Positions 44,045 to 54,078 of a stretch of DNA of 64,000 nt are shown one piece after another (position 1 is the first letter of the stretch; the number at the start of each line of letters is the position of its first letter). Below the pieces are notes generated by a model, which saw only the letters and a program-made list of their open reading frames with translations, had not been told where the DNA came from and ran no database searches. The translations under genes were made by a program, and so were the position numbers. Source of the DNA: Pisolithus tinctorius (Eukaryota; Basidiomycota; Agaricomycetes; Boletales; Pisolithaceae); NCBI GenBank assembly GCA_024663395.1, contig JANFAH010000018.1, forward strand, positions 496,001 to 560,000. The letters run 5' to 3'.

Positions 44045-44508
44045 TGTAGGGAACGAGTTCGAGTTCCCTAGGAGAAGCAGTCTGGGTCATGAGTTCAGGG
44101 GTGGAGAGTTTTCTTTTGTTTTGTTTCCTTGTTTTGTTTTTTGCATTGTACCACAGGACTTAGTGGCGAGCAGCCGCGTTGCTGACTAAGCACATGTGCT
44201 GTGTTCACGCGAGTTCAGTTTACCATACAACCAATACATGTCACAGGCCCTCAGTAGTAGGGTGATTTAGTCTCGCATTTCGGCGAGTTTTCGAAGTTAG
44301 AATTATTACTTTGGGGAGTACCCAAAGTGCCAGGAGGACTGGCAAGAGTATTAGACAGGCACAGCTAAGTATCTTTTTTCTAGTTCGCATTTTTTACTTT
44401 TTACTACACTTCTTTCTCCAGAGAGAACCTCCCTTTTGGGTCGAGCACTAAACTCGCCCATTACTGACTATTACTAATTCTAGGTACATCATTTTACCTA
44501 TTCCTACA
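44045..44508 (+). repeat. 3' LTR of element 1
   Basis: 464 bp, same ends as the 5' LTR, followed by TSD GCGC. Confidence 0.9.
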
Positions 44509-44512
44509 GCGC

Positions 44513-45063
44513 TACCTTCCCACGCCCTCACTCCCTCTCGTGCGGAGCTATACCCGTGGCCGCTGTGCTCCGGTCGTTGTTTTTCCTCGGACTCTTTTTC
44601 TTATCATGGGCTCTATTCCTTTAATGCTTGTAGTATACCCTCGGCCTCTGTTCGGCCAGTCTTGTTTGCACGCGCTGTCATGCAGCTTTCCTTTACTGTA
44701 CCCTGTCTTACTTAGGTTCTGGGTTTGTCCGGACTATAAAGCCCTGTACTTAGGTACAGAATGATACCTTTTGGCACTCAGAAGGTCACCACGAGTTTCT
44801 TTTCCACTTTGTCTACACCGCACATCTCGCATTCTGCCGTGCACGAACTACATATACTGCTCACACCGCTCGCATCGCCAGTACTACTCCGTGGACCACG
44901 CCGCGCACGTCACGAAACACTACCGCTACAAACTGCTGGGTCTCTCCTTCTAGTCCCGACAGTCCAGAATCCCTTGGGACGAACAATTCATTCCCTTCAT
45001 TTTTTATTGTTGTTATCTAAGCCATCTAGCTCGTATTATACAGCTACTTGGACTTTTCCTACA
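44513..45063 (+). mobile_element. Solo LTR H, right part
   Basis: Continues solo LTR H from 18292 after the TSD of element 1. Contains CTATAAAGCCCTGTACTTAGG near 44734, resembling the promoter of the element 2 LTR (TATATAAATCACTGTACTTAGG), and ends CTTTTCCTACA. Confidence 0.75.
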
Positions 45064-45067
45064 GCGC

Positions 45068-45607
45068 TACCCCCTTGCATGATCTCAGCCCTTGTATTTC
45101 AGAGGGAGAGTACAGACGGAGTGTTGGAGGTAACTCCAACAGGCAGAAGACGGAATCAGAGGGAGTAGGAACTAAGTTGATATTCGTACTGAAGAACAGC
45201 GGAGTACAGTACATGCTTTTATACTACTACAGAGGTACAGTAATCAGAATCGGAACTGACATACGGAGACTCATAAATTTTCAAGTAAAATTTCCTGGAC
45301 GACGAATGAAGGGTAGACGGAGGACATACGAACAGGTAACACAGAACATCTAGAAAAGGAAATAGTCCAGACGCTGGACCATGCGGTGAGCGCGCTGCGG
45401 AGTACCTGACTGCGAAGGTAGTCACATGACCCCTCAGAGAGCGGACCGCTCGGTCTGGTAGGAGAGAAACACAAGTCTGACAACAGTCGGAGCGGAGATG
45501 GTTCGTAGACGATAGAAGGTGGGCGGAGTTGGTGCAGAGTGAGCGAATGACCGGCAGACAAGGTTGCGGAGTGAGTAAAGACCTATGACAAACACACAGT
45601 CATGACA
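45068..45607 (-). mobile_element. Solo LTR G, right part
   Basis: 540 bases of the element 3 family LTR in reverse orientation, ending GTCATGACA, followed by TSD CCGTC (45608-45612). Confidence 0.88.
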
Positions 45608-45612
45608 CCGTC

Positions 45613-46255
45613 TGGCTTTCCATAGTACTGCATTTTTGCAGGACCACTTGCTGTGTTGTACAACTTGTGCAGTATAGGAGTGATTCCATCTGTCATTCAG
45701 TGTCAAGTTTGATGTGTACCTCAAGCCTGACAGTTCCTTTGGATTTTGGGGTGCAAATGGCCTGGTGAATCAACTACACACAAGGTGGGCAGCTGGTGTG
45801 ACAACAAAGCATGGACACTCACCTGAAGCACTTCCCATTCTTCTGCTTGTCATTCACAACAACATTCTAGATTATGATGGCAAGTTGATGTTGTGCAGTC
45901 AGGTTGTTGTGTAGGTGTCTTGGAAGTTGTGAGAACTGGCAAAGAGATAACTTCTTTCCATGTTTCATCATGGGAGGCACTACATCTTGATCTGCCCCTG
46001 TTCAATATATGCCAATTGTCACATTAGTGGTCAGATACATTATTGAACAACATGTCATGAAGGAACTTCTGGCTGACATGGAGGTACCATGGACAGCAGA
46101 GGATGAAGAGATCTCAGACTTGGACCTGGAGCCTGGAGAGGCCACAACCATGAATCCTGTCGTTGCAAAGACCAATTTATGGAAGCTACGTCCAGCCTCT
46201 TGCCAATTGGGCTGATTCTGAATGGGTTTTCTATGGTCCCCAAATGGAACTTCTG
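45613..46255 (+). pseudogene. CpG-poor fragment of an unknown gene
   Basis: Coding-like stretches in changing frames: YLKPDSSFGFWGANGLVNQL, HTRWAAGVTTKHGHSPEALP, LLLVIHNNILDYDGKLMLC and, further on, VRYIIEQHVMKELLADMEVP with WTAEDEEISDLDLEPGE. I do not recognise it. It lies on the other side of the LTR G insertion from the RNase H1N-like gene, and whether it is its 3' end is unclear. CpG is nearly absent, in contrast to the left flank. Confidence 0.35.
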
Positions 46256-46299
46256 AACTGATCTGAAAAGTTTGCAGCATTCAATGATCATGCTGAGAG

Positions 46300-46734
46300 T
46301 GTTGGATTTGGAACCACACCTGTCTGCACATTGGGATCTACCCACCAAAGTCTGCAATATCTAAAGTGCTCAACATTGTCTATTAGGGAAGCCACACCTT
46401 GGTCACTGTTGTCACCACAGGTCACTTGAGGAAGGATGACACAGTCCCTGTCCTTTTGGTGATGCAAGCTGGAACAGCAGATGTCTTTGACATTGGTGTT
46501 CCATTCTCTAATCCCATCAGAGCATTCAAGACACTAACCCTCTGAGTCTATTCATGCCAAATCTCTGAAGGGAACACATTAGGTCATTCCTCAAAATGGA
46601 GTTAACTACCTTTCATTTCTGGTACTTCTAACAAGTGAGTCAAGTTTGAGACTTGATGAGGCTATTCATGCACAGTAACACATGCAGGTTATTATATCCC
46701 TATCCTTGCAAACTGCAAAGACATGCAGACAGGG
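46300..46734 (+). pseudogene. Tryptophan synthase (TRP5-type) pseudogene copy C, left part
   Basis: Alpha-domain start DDTVPVLLVMQAGTADVFDI with GVPFSNPI near 46436-46520, then the GYY-PIL region at about 46690. It breaks at the solo LTR E insertion and continues at 53348 after the Copia element. CpG-depleted relative to copies A and D. Confidence 0.72.
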
Positions 46735-47457
46735 TGTCATGACTGTGCATCCATCCTAAGTCCCCACTCACTCTGCACCCTTTTCCACCAGTCATTCACT
46801 CACTCCACACCAACTCTGCCTGCCCTCTGTCATTTATGAACCATCTCCACTCTGACTGCTGTCAGACTTGTACTGCTCTCTTACCAGACTGTGTGGACCA
46901 TTCTCTGAGAAATCATGTGACTACCCTTCAGACTTCTCCCTGACAGCATGCAGTCAGGTACTCCACAGTGCATGCACTGCATGGTCCAGCACCTGGACTG
47001 TTCCCTCTTTGGGGTGTACTATGTTACCCATTCATATGTCCTCCATCTACCCTTCATTCATTGTCTAGGAAGTTTTACAAGTCTCCATATGTCAGTTCTG
47101 ATTCCAATTACTGTACCTCTGTAGTAGTATAAAAGCATGTATCGTACTCTGCTGTTCTTCAGTATGAATATTGACTTAGTTCCTACTCCCTCTGTCTCCA
47201 TCTTCTGCCTGTTGGAGTTACCTCTGACTATCAGTCTGTTCTCTCCCTCTGAAATACAAGGGCTGAGATCATGCAAGGGGGTAGTGCACAAGCTAAACCT
47301 GATGCCCTCACTCTGCTCTGCCTTTGTCTCAGTGGACTTCATTCCTGCCAACACTCCACCAGTCAGAGTTCTGTTCTCTTGTGTCAGACTTGCTTCTGGA
47401 CCCCTCCCCAGACCTTGTTAAGCATTGGAGTTGGTCAGAGTAGGCCTCAACTTGACA
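46735..47457 (+). mobile_element. Solo LTR E, CpG-depleted relative of element 3
   Basis: 723 bp, TGTCATGACTGTGCATCC...AACTTGACA, aligning along its length with the element 3 LTR, but nearly every CpG there is TpG or CpA here. Perfect TSD CAGGG (46730-46734, 47458-47462). Old insertion in the TRP5 pseudogene. Confidence 0.88.
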
Positions 47458-47468
47458 CAGGGGACATG

Positions 47469-47760
47469 TAATGAAGGTATGAGTTTCTCAGTGTATGAAG
47501 TAGTCACTATATTAGTACCTAATGAAGGTATGAGTTTCTACACTACATCAGTACCAAGTAAATGAGCGGGAATCTAGCTATACTCACCTCAGTGTATGAA
47601 GTGGTCACTGAGGTGGAAAATGATGGCATGGAAAATTTATAGTATGGTAATTAGTAAGCATGTTGACATCGGAATTTAATTCTGAGGGTTGGGGAGAAAT
47701 TCCGAACCCTCTGGGTGAAACTCTGAGATGCTACCATAATTCTGGATTGCATTCTCGACA
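47469..47760 (-). repeat. 3' LTR of the Copia element
   Basis: 292 bp; on the minus strand it starts TGTCGAGAATGC and ends CTTCATTA. Contains an internal partial duplication of TAATGAAGGTATGAGTTTCT. Confidence 0.85.
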
Positions 47761-47772
47761 CTCCCCCTCAAC
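47761..47772 (-). other. Polypurine tract of the Copia element
   Basis: On the minus strand GTTGAGGGGGAG directly precedes the LTR; typical for Copia elements. Confidence 0.8.
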
Positions 47773-50700
47773 TGGAATGAAGTCTGAGTGCAGACACAAA
47801 GTGTTTTGCCTTGATGCTAGGTAAAGGTTTGGTAAGGGTATTGGCAACCATGTCATCAGTAGGACAGTAAATAAGGTGAAAGGAATGATTTTCCACAGCA
47901 AAATGAATGAAGTGGTATCATATGTTGATGTGCTTTGTGTGAGCATGATAGCTGCCATCTTTGGTAAGTGTGATGGCAGATTGACTGTCGGAATATAATG
48001 GAATGGGGTATTTGAGTGGTCAGAAAACTTCCCTGATGAGTCATTGAAGCCACAGGCCCTCTTTGGCTGCATGAGTTGCTGCAACATACTCTGCTTCAGC
48101 AGTGGAGAGCATTACAAGTTCTTGTTTCTGCAAAGCCCAACTGACAGCTCCTCCATCCAGTAGGTAGGCATATCTGCTTATAGTGCATCGATGCTCCTGC
48201 GAAGCTCCATCTGCATCAGTATAGCCCTCGAGGCCTTGTTCTGAATTTCTGAATGTTAAAGTGAGTGCTTTGGTGCCTGAGATATACCTGTAGATTTGTT
48301 TCACGGCTTCCCAGTGAGTCATGTTGGGTGCATTGTTGAACTGTGCAACTGTGGAGACAGCAAATGCAATGTCAGGGCATGTTCCAATGGTGAGGTGCAT
48401 GAGGGAGCCAACAGCAGCACGGTAGGGTATGTTTTTCATGTGTGCAGCTTCTTTGGCTGGCTGCAGAATTTCTCTGCAGGAGAGTTTTATGCTGGGGTCC
48501 ATTGGAATTGCAGCAGGTTTGCAGTCAGTGAGGTTGTATTTCATTAGGATGGCCTCAATGTATGACTGTTGTGACAGGGATATGGTGTGAGCTTCTCTAT
48601 TCTGCATCACCTTCATTCTGAGTAGCCAACTGATGGGCCCTAGGTCAGAGATTTTAAAATGAGTGCTGATCTCCTGTTTAAATGAGCAAATTAATGATGG
48701 GGAACTGCCTGTTACAGTGCAGTCATCGATGTGGCTGGCAAGGATGAGGATTTCCAATCCTATGTGACCATAGAATACTCCCCAGTCTGCGTGTGCCCCA
48801 GTGAGCCCAAGGTCTGCAAGAGTAGCACACAGCTTCTGGTACCACCAAAGTGTGCCTTGTTTCAAGCTGTACAATGCTACATTTAGCTTCCCAACTGGAT
48901 GGGAAAAATTCCGCCCTACAGCATAGCCCTCAGGGAGCTCCATGTAGATGTCTTCACCATCTCCAAGTTTGCCATTGAGGAATGCCAAGTGGAAATCAAA
49001 TACATCAATATCCCAGTTGTTGTGTGTGGCGATTGCTAGTATGGTGCAGAGAGATGTGAGTCTTGTGACAGGAGCATATGTTTCATCATAGTCAATGCCC
49101 TGTATCTGAGAGTAGCCCTTAGCAACTAGGTAGGCCTTGTACTTCTTGATCTCTCCAGCAGTGTTGCGTTTGATCTTGAAGACCCATTTGCATCCTACAA
49201 CATTTACACCCTTGGGGCACTCAATGACATCCCAGGTATGTGCTTCCTCTAGGCTTTTTAATTCCGCATTTATGGCATTTTGCCACTTTGGCCAGTCAGC
49301 TCAGGATTTTGCCTCCTGTACTGTTGATGGATCCAGCCCTTCGGCTTCAGCCATCCCTGCCACCATAGCATACACAATGTTAGTGTCATCTTCATCAGTA
49401 GCTAGTTCTTTGTCAAATACATAGGTAGCATTTTCTTGGGATTTTGGGCTGTTTGGGTTGCTATCGCTCTCTTGGAGTTCTTTTATGGGGTTGAGAGGGA
49501 TGTGCCCATCACGAGTGCCTTCCCCTGCACATAGGCGCCTCATATAGTCAGATTCGAAGTGCTGGTGAGTGGAATGATGAGGTTGAGGTGGAGGTGTTTT
49601 GAAATTTTCTCTGAGTGGGTCCAAAATGAGTCTCGGAATTTCCAAAGTTGCTTCAGTGGGTTGCTCGACTATCTGCAGGGCCTCAGAATTTCCTTGTGAA
49701 GCTGTGGAATTTCATTCTGAGGCTTCAGAATTTCGTTTTGAGGCTTTAGAATTCCCCTGCTCCCCCTCAAGCAGCACACCATGTGGTACAGACACATCTT
49801 GGTGCTTGAAAATGACACTTCTTTCAATTCTGATTGCTCGTGTGTCAGGCCAGTAGATGTGGTGGCCATCACTCTCAGGGTCAAAACCTACCCAGTGTCT
49901 GTCTCAGGCTTGCATGTCTAGTTTGGAGCCAGAGGTGTCATGGACCTTGACATGACATCCCCAGACCGGAATTTTTGAGAGGTTAGGTGGTCTTTGGTAG
50001 AGCATTTTGTAGGGAGTTTTTGTGCCTAGATGGCGAGTTGATGAGCAGTTTTTGAGCCAGGTCACATGCATGATGGCCTCCCCCCAGAGGTTCTTGGGTA
50101 GGCCACTGGCATGAATCACTGCACGTATGCGCTCAATGAGTGTTCTGTTGAGTTGTTCTGCAACTCCATTGTGTTCAGGGGTATCATGGATGGTTATGCG
50201 TCATTCTGTGCCTTGGGATTTCAGATATTCCGAAAATTCCACACTAAGGTATTCTCCCCCTCAATCTGAGTGAAGTTGCTTGACTTTGGTGTCAAACTGC
50301 ATGTTCAGCCATGCTTCATAGGCCTTGTACAATGTGAAGGTCTTGGCTTTCATCTTCTGGAGGTACAGCTTGGTGTAGCAGGTGTGGTCATCCATGAATG
50401 ACACATAGTACTGACTGTGGCCTGGGGTTTGGACCAGAGAAGGTCCCCAGAGATCTGTGTGGACCTCGTCACCTAGGTGTTCATGGCAGGGTGGGTCGCA
50501 CTCCTTCCCGATGGGCTTCCAAGTCACTTTGGCATACTTGCATGAATTGCATGTGCCCATGGTAGAATGCACCTCGTCCAGCTTAATTCTGGTGATTGTT
50601 CTGTCCTTGAGCATGCACTGGATGGCTTTGGGAGTGATGTGACCAAGCCTTATGTGGATCTCCTCCATGGTTAGGGATTGTGTGGCCTTGGCTAGGCCTG

Positions 50701-52165
50701 CAAAGGCATGACGAGCTCGTTTGAGGCAGTAGAGGCCCTTCTGCATTGGAATTTCGGCTACTTTCTTTTTCTGAGCATTGAAAATTTGACAACACTTGTC
50801 TTGGAATAATGCTGCATACCCAGCAATGTCAAGTTTGCTAACAGAAACAAGTGTGATTCCCATCTTGGGAGCATAGAGCATGTCCTTGAGTCGAATATGA
50901 GTTTGTGCAGTGCTGTTTGGGAGTGAGATTGTGAGGTCACCTTTCCCAATGGCATGGAAGGTGTGATTGTTGGCAGTGGTTATAGGTTTTGGAATGATTG
51001 GCTTGTAGTTGAGGAATTTGCTGTGGTAGGAGGACATATGACATGAAGCACCAGAGTCAAACAGGATGGTCTCTTCTGTGGAATTTAGGTTTTCACCCAC
51101 AAGGAGAGCATGGTTGTAGTTGTTTGTGTACACATCTTCTTCATCAACAATGATATCCTGGGGGTTTGGAATTTCTTCCTCAGCAATTTCTGTAAGCCAG
51201 TCATTGTCCTGTGGGTGCACTAGCCAAACTCCATCGGGTTCAGAGTCAGTGCTAGTCTGTGTGCTCGAGCTGGCTGATGCACTGGCCACAGTGGCTGCTT
51301 TTCCAGTGCCTTTCTCCTTCTTTTTCCCTTTCCCCTTGTTCTGGAACCACTTGGGCGCTTGCCCAGCTTTTCCACCACCCTCTTCCCAGCATTGGTCTTT
51401 GCAATGACATTTCTTTCTGCAATTTTTGCAAGTAGACTTCTTTCCATCCTTCACTGAGTAAGCTGTTTCTTCAGAATTTCTGGAGTTTCTGGAGTTGCCT
51501 CTCTTTGTCCATGTTTGGCACCTATCATATTTGTCGGAAATTACTTTGACTATAAAGTCTGGAGATAGGTCCTTTTGCATGACCAGAGCCAAAGATGTCA
51601 TAGCTGCAAGGTTGGAGTCATACGAAGTGGGAAGTGAACTGAGGATGATAGCTGCAAAGTCATCATCTGTGATTGACTGTCCAAGTGCAGCAAGTTGTTC
51701 ATGCAGTGTGTGCATCTTGTCAAAGTGAGTGCAGACATCGCCTTTTTCCACACAGCAGGATTCTTGGAGTTTTCTCTGAAGATCAATTGTGACAACACAA
51801 GAGCAGTTTTGGAAAAGGTCAGTGAGGACACCCCACACACTCTTTGCAGTCTCTTCCTTCAAGACTCGAAGGAACAGAGATTCCAGGAGTGACACAGCGA
51901 TCACTTGCTTGACATATCCATCGTCCTTAGCCCATTGCTGAAGTTTTTCTGGGTATTCATTAACAAGTTTTTGCTCCATGGCTGTGGGCTTCCAGGAGGA
52001 GTCTTTCCCTGCTGAGGGGTCCTCTGGTTTCACATCCAAGCCAGCCAGGTGTCTGATCAGCCCTTTTGAGCTGATGGCCCATTCAACCTGAGCCTTGTAG
52101 TATAGCCAGTTGCTTCCATCTGCATTTAGGGTTGGGACTTGTAAGGAATGATCGTCTTTTGCCAT
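47773..52165 (-). pseudogene. Copia gag-pol, interrupted by stops
   Basis: Starts at ATG 52165 (MAKDDHSLQVPTLNADGSNW) and is open for 634 codons. Gag has a zinc knuckle CKNCRKKCHCKDQC near 51400. Protease FDSGASCHMS is near 51050. The integrase has a zinc-type HIRLGH...CNSCKYAK and Asp in VHTDLWGP, and breaks at 50261 by TGA just before GGEYLSVEF, where relatives have Arg/Asn. More stops follow near 50200, 49885 and 49646. RT: PEGYAVGRNF, ALYSLKQGTLWW, catalytic HIDDCTVTG near 48725, and MDPSIKLSC. RNase H: LEGYTDADGA near 48230 and LSTAEAEYVA near 48090. Several stops fit C-to-T change at CGA. Non-functional. Confidence 0.85.
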
Positions 52166-52229
52166 AGTGGGTATTGATGCTGCATATTAACTCTTTTGGA
52201 ATTAGAGTGTGAGAGTGGGGCTCATAACC

Positions 52230-52520
52230 TAATGAAGGTATGAGTTTCTCAGTGTACAAAGTAGTCACTATATTAGTACCTAATGAAGGTATGAGTTTCT
52301 ACACTACATCAGTACCAAGTAAATGAGTGGGAATCTAGCTATACTCACCTCAGTGAATGAAGTAGTCACTGAGGTGGAAAACGATGGTGTGGAAAATTTA
52401 TAGTATGGTAATTAGTAAGCATGTTGACATCAGAATTTAATTCCAACAGTCAGGGAGAAATTCCAAGCCCTCTGGGCAAAACTCCAAGATGCTACCATAA
52501 TTCTGGATTGCATTCTTGAC
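52230..52520 (-). repeat. 5' LTR of the Copia element
   Basis: Same 292-bp LTR, its last base (53342) split off by solo LTR F. About two dozen differences from the left LTR, many at former CpG sites. Confidence 0.82.
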
Positions 52521-53336
52521 TGTCAAGGTCGGACAACACCCCTGGCTCCTTCTTAGGGCGGAGTTGGAGCGGGTTGGGCTGCGGAGTACAGCGGTCAAAG
52601 TCCGAAGCGAATCCGACCACTGGGTGGTGAGATATTCAATGAACAGTGAGCAGAGGGGTATGAAGGAAAGTCTCGGAGGCTGAGGTCGGAGTCGGAGTTC
52701 GGGGGTCAGAGGTCAGAGGTCGGATGAGAGGGCGTTGGGTTCAGCTAGTGTGCTGCCCCCTTGTGCGAGCTCAGCCCTCATATTTCAGAGGTGGAGCGGA
52801 CTCAGAGGAAGTGGAGACGAAACTCCAGAGGGGACCGAGAGGGAGTCGAAGGTGGGGACTTTATTCGATATTCGTACTGATTACATCGGAGTACTACATG
52901 GCCTTATATACAATGTAGGTCAAGGGCGGTGCAGTACAGAACGTAAACCAATAAGTGTATAGTGGGTTAGAGTCCTTCCGACACAAGGGATAGAGAGTAG
53001 GGACGACGGGGACCTTAACTGAGACAAGGAAACTACTACAATGAGGAAGAGAGGGTAAATACCGAAGAAGCAGAAGAATGGAGAAAACCGACACGAGGGT
53101 GGAACCCTATCTAGAATGCAGGGCCGCAAGTCCGACAGCCCATGTGACCAACCTCAGGGTGGAGTTGAGCGGAGTTGGTCAGAACATGGACAGGGGACCT
53201 CAGAGAGATGTGGAGATGTGTTGGGAGGGTCAGAGGAGCACAGGAACACATCGGATGAGGGCGGAGAAGCGCGGGAACATGTCGGAGGACGGTGGAGTAG
53301 GTGTTAGGGGCTTACACCGGTGTCATGGTCATGACA
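52521..53336 (-). mobile_element. Solo LTR F, element 3-related, inserted in the Copia LTR
   Basis: 816 bp. On the minus strand it starts TGTCATGACCATGACACC and ends CCTTGACA, like the TGTCACGACC...CTTGACA ends of element 3. Shares the internal stretch around CTCAGCCCTCATATTTCAGAG with that LTR in reverse complement. TSD TTGAC (52516-52520, 53337-53341). Rich in CGGAG on the plus strand. Confidence 0.8.
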
Positions 53337-53347
53337 TTGACAACATG

Positions 53348-53960
53348 TGATGCTGGTGCTAACAGATTCATTGTGGAGGACCTCTGCCTGAAGAGGCATC
53401 TGGTTTTCACAGGAATTGCATGGAAGCTGGGTGAGTGTAAGTCACTGAATCTGGGGCCCAAATCAAATTCATTGATGGCCTAAAGCCTTGTCCCTCATGT
53501 GGCACTGTTGATATCCCTGGGCTGGCTTCCAGTCTCATATAAAATTTTGCTTTTATGCAAGCTTGACACTACCAGAGTATGCATGTTACCTCTCTCAGAT
53601 GGGGACCACTTAGCCTTCCATTAAAGGGTTGGTGAACAGCAACTTCTTGACACCATCATTTGTATCTGAAATTCACTTTGATGCTGTCATTATTAAGAGT
53701 CACATAGTCTCCATGTGTGGACTGGTCCAGTTCCTTGAGAAGTCAAGGATGTTGGCAATGATTCAACATTTACAGAATTGCCTAGCCTTTTCAATACACT
53801 GGAATCTCTCAGCTCTTAAATAGACAATGGGCTGATTTCTTGACCAGCACATTTGAGAAATGGTGGAGGAAATGTGGCTGATGACTGTGTGCAAGATGTG
53901 AGTCATTGAATTTAGGGTAAAATGTGCATTTGAGTTAGTTAATCAACAATGGTGGGAAAG
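53348..53960 (+). pseudogene. Tryptophan synthase pseudogene copy C, right part
   Basis: Resumes copy C: TGATGCTGGTGCTAACAG corresponds to the DAGASGFVMEDL region of copy D, then GIAWKLG, IHFDAVIIKSHIVSM and a 3' tail like that after copy B. No CpG. It ends about 120 bp from the 3' end of NLR copy B. Confidence 0.65.
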
Positions 53961-54078
53961 CATCTGGGTGTACCACATGAACACAAATGTCAATTCAACA
54001 TACTATTGCTTATATTGTACTTGGTGTGTAGAATACAAAGTCAGTGATAAGGATAAAGTGCATATGTATGTATCAACA

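Larger units (their letters stand above)
18293..44508 (+). mobile_element. Element 1: non-autonomous LTR retrotransposon with two nested insertions
   Basis: Bounded by two 464-bp LTRs starting TGTAGGGAACG and ending TTCCTACA, with only two differences seen, and flanked by a 4-bp TSD GCGC (18289-18292, 44509-44512). After removal of nested elements 2 and 3 it is about 6.7 kb. It has a tRNA-type primer-binding site and a damaged gag, but I see no protease, reverse transcriptase, RNase H or integrase motif. The rest consists of degenerate intron-like repeat modules and a fragment of an ERG26-like host gene. Gag resemblance and the shared primer-binding site suggest it depends on an element 2-like partner. 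Confidence 0.85.
47469..53342 (-). mobile_element. Copia LTR retrotransposon, decayed, with nested solo LTR F
   Basis: LTRs of 292 bp at 47469-47760 and 52230-52520 (plus its last base at 53342). TSD ACATG (47464-47468, 53343-53347). Domain order gag, protease, integrase, RT, RNase H on the minus strand. Polypurine tract next to the left LTR. Inserted in TRP5 pseudogene copy C right beside solo LTR E. Confidence 0.88.
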
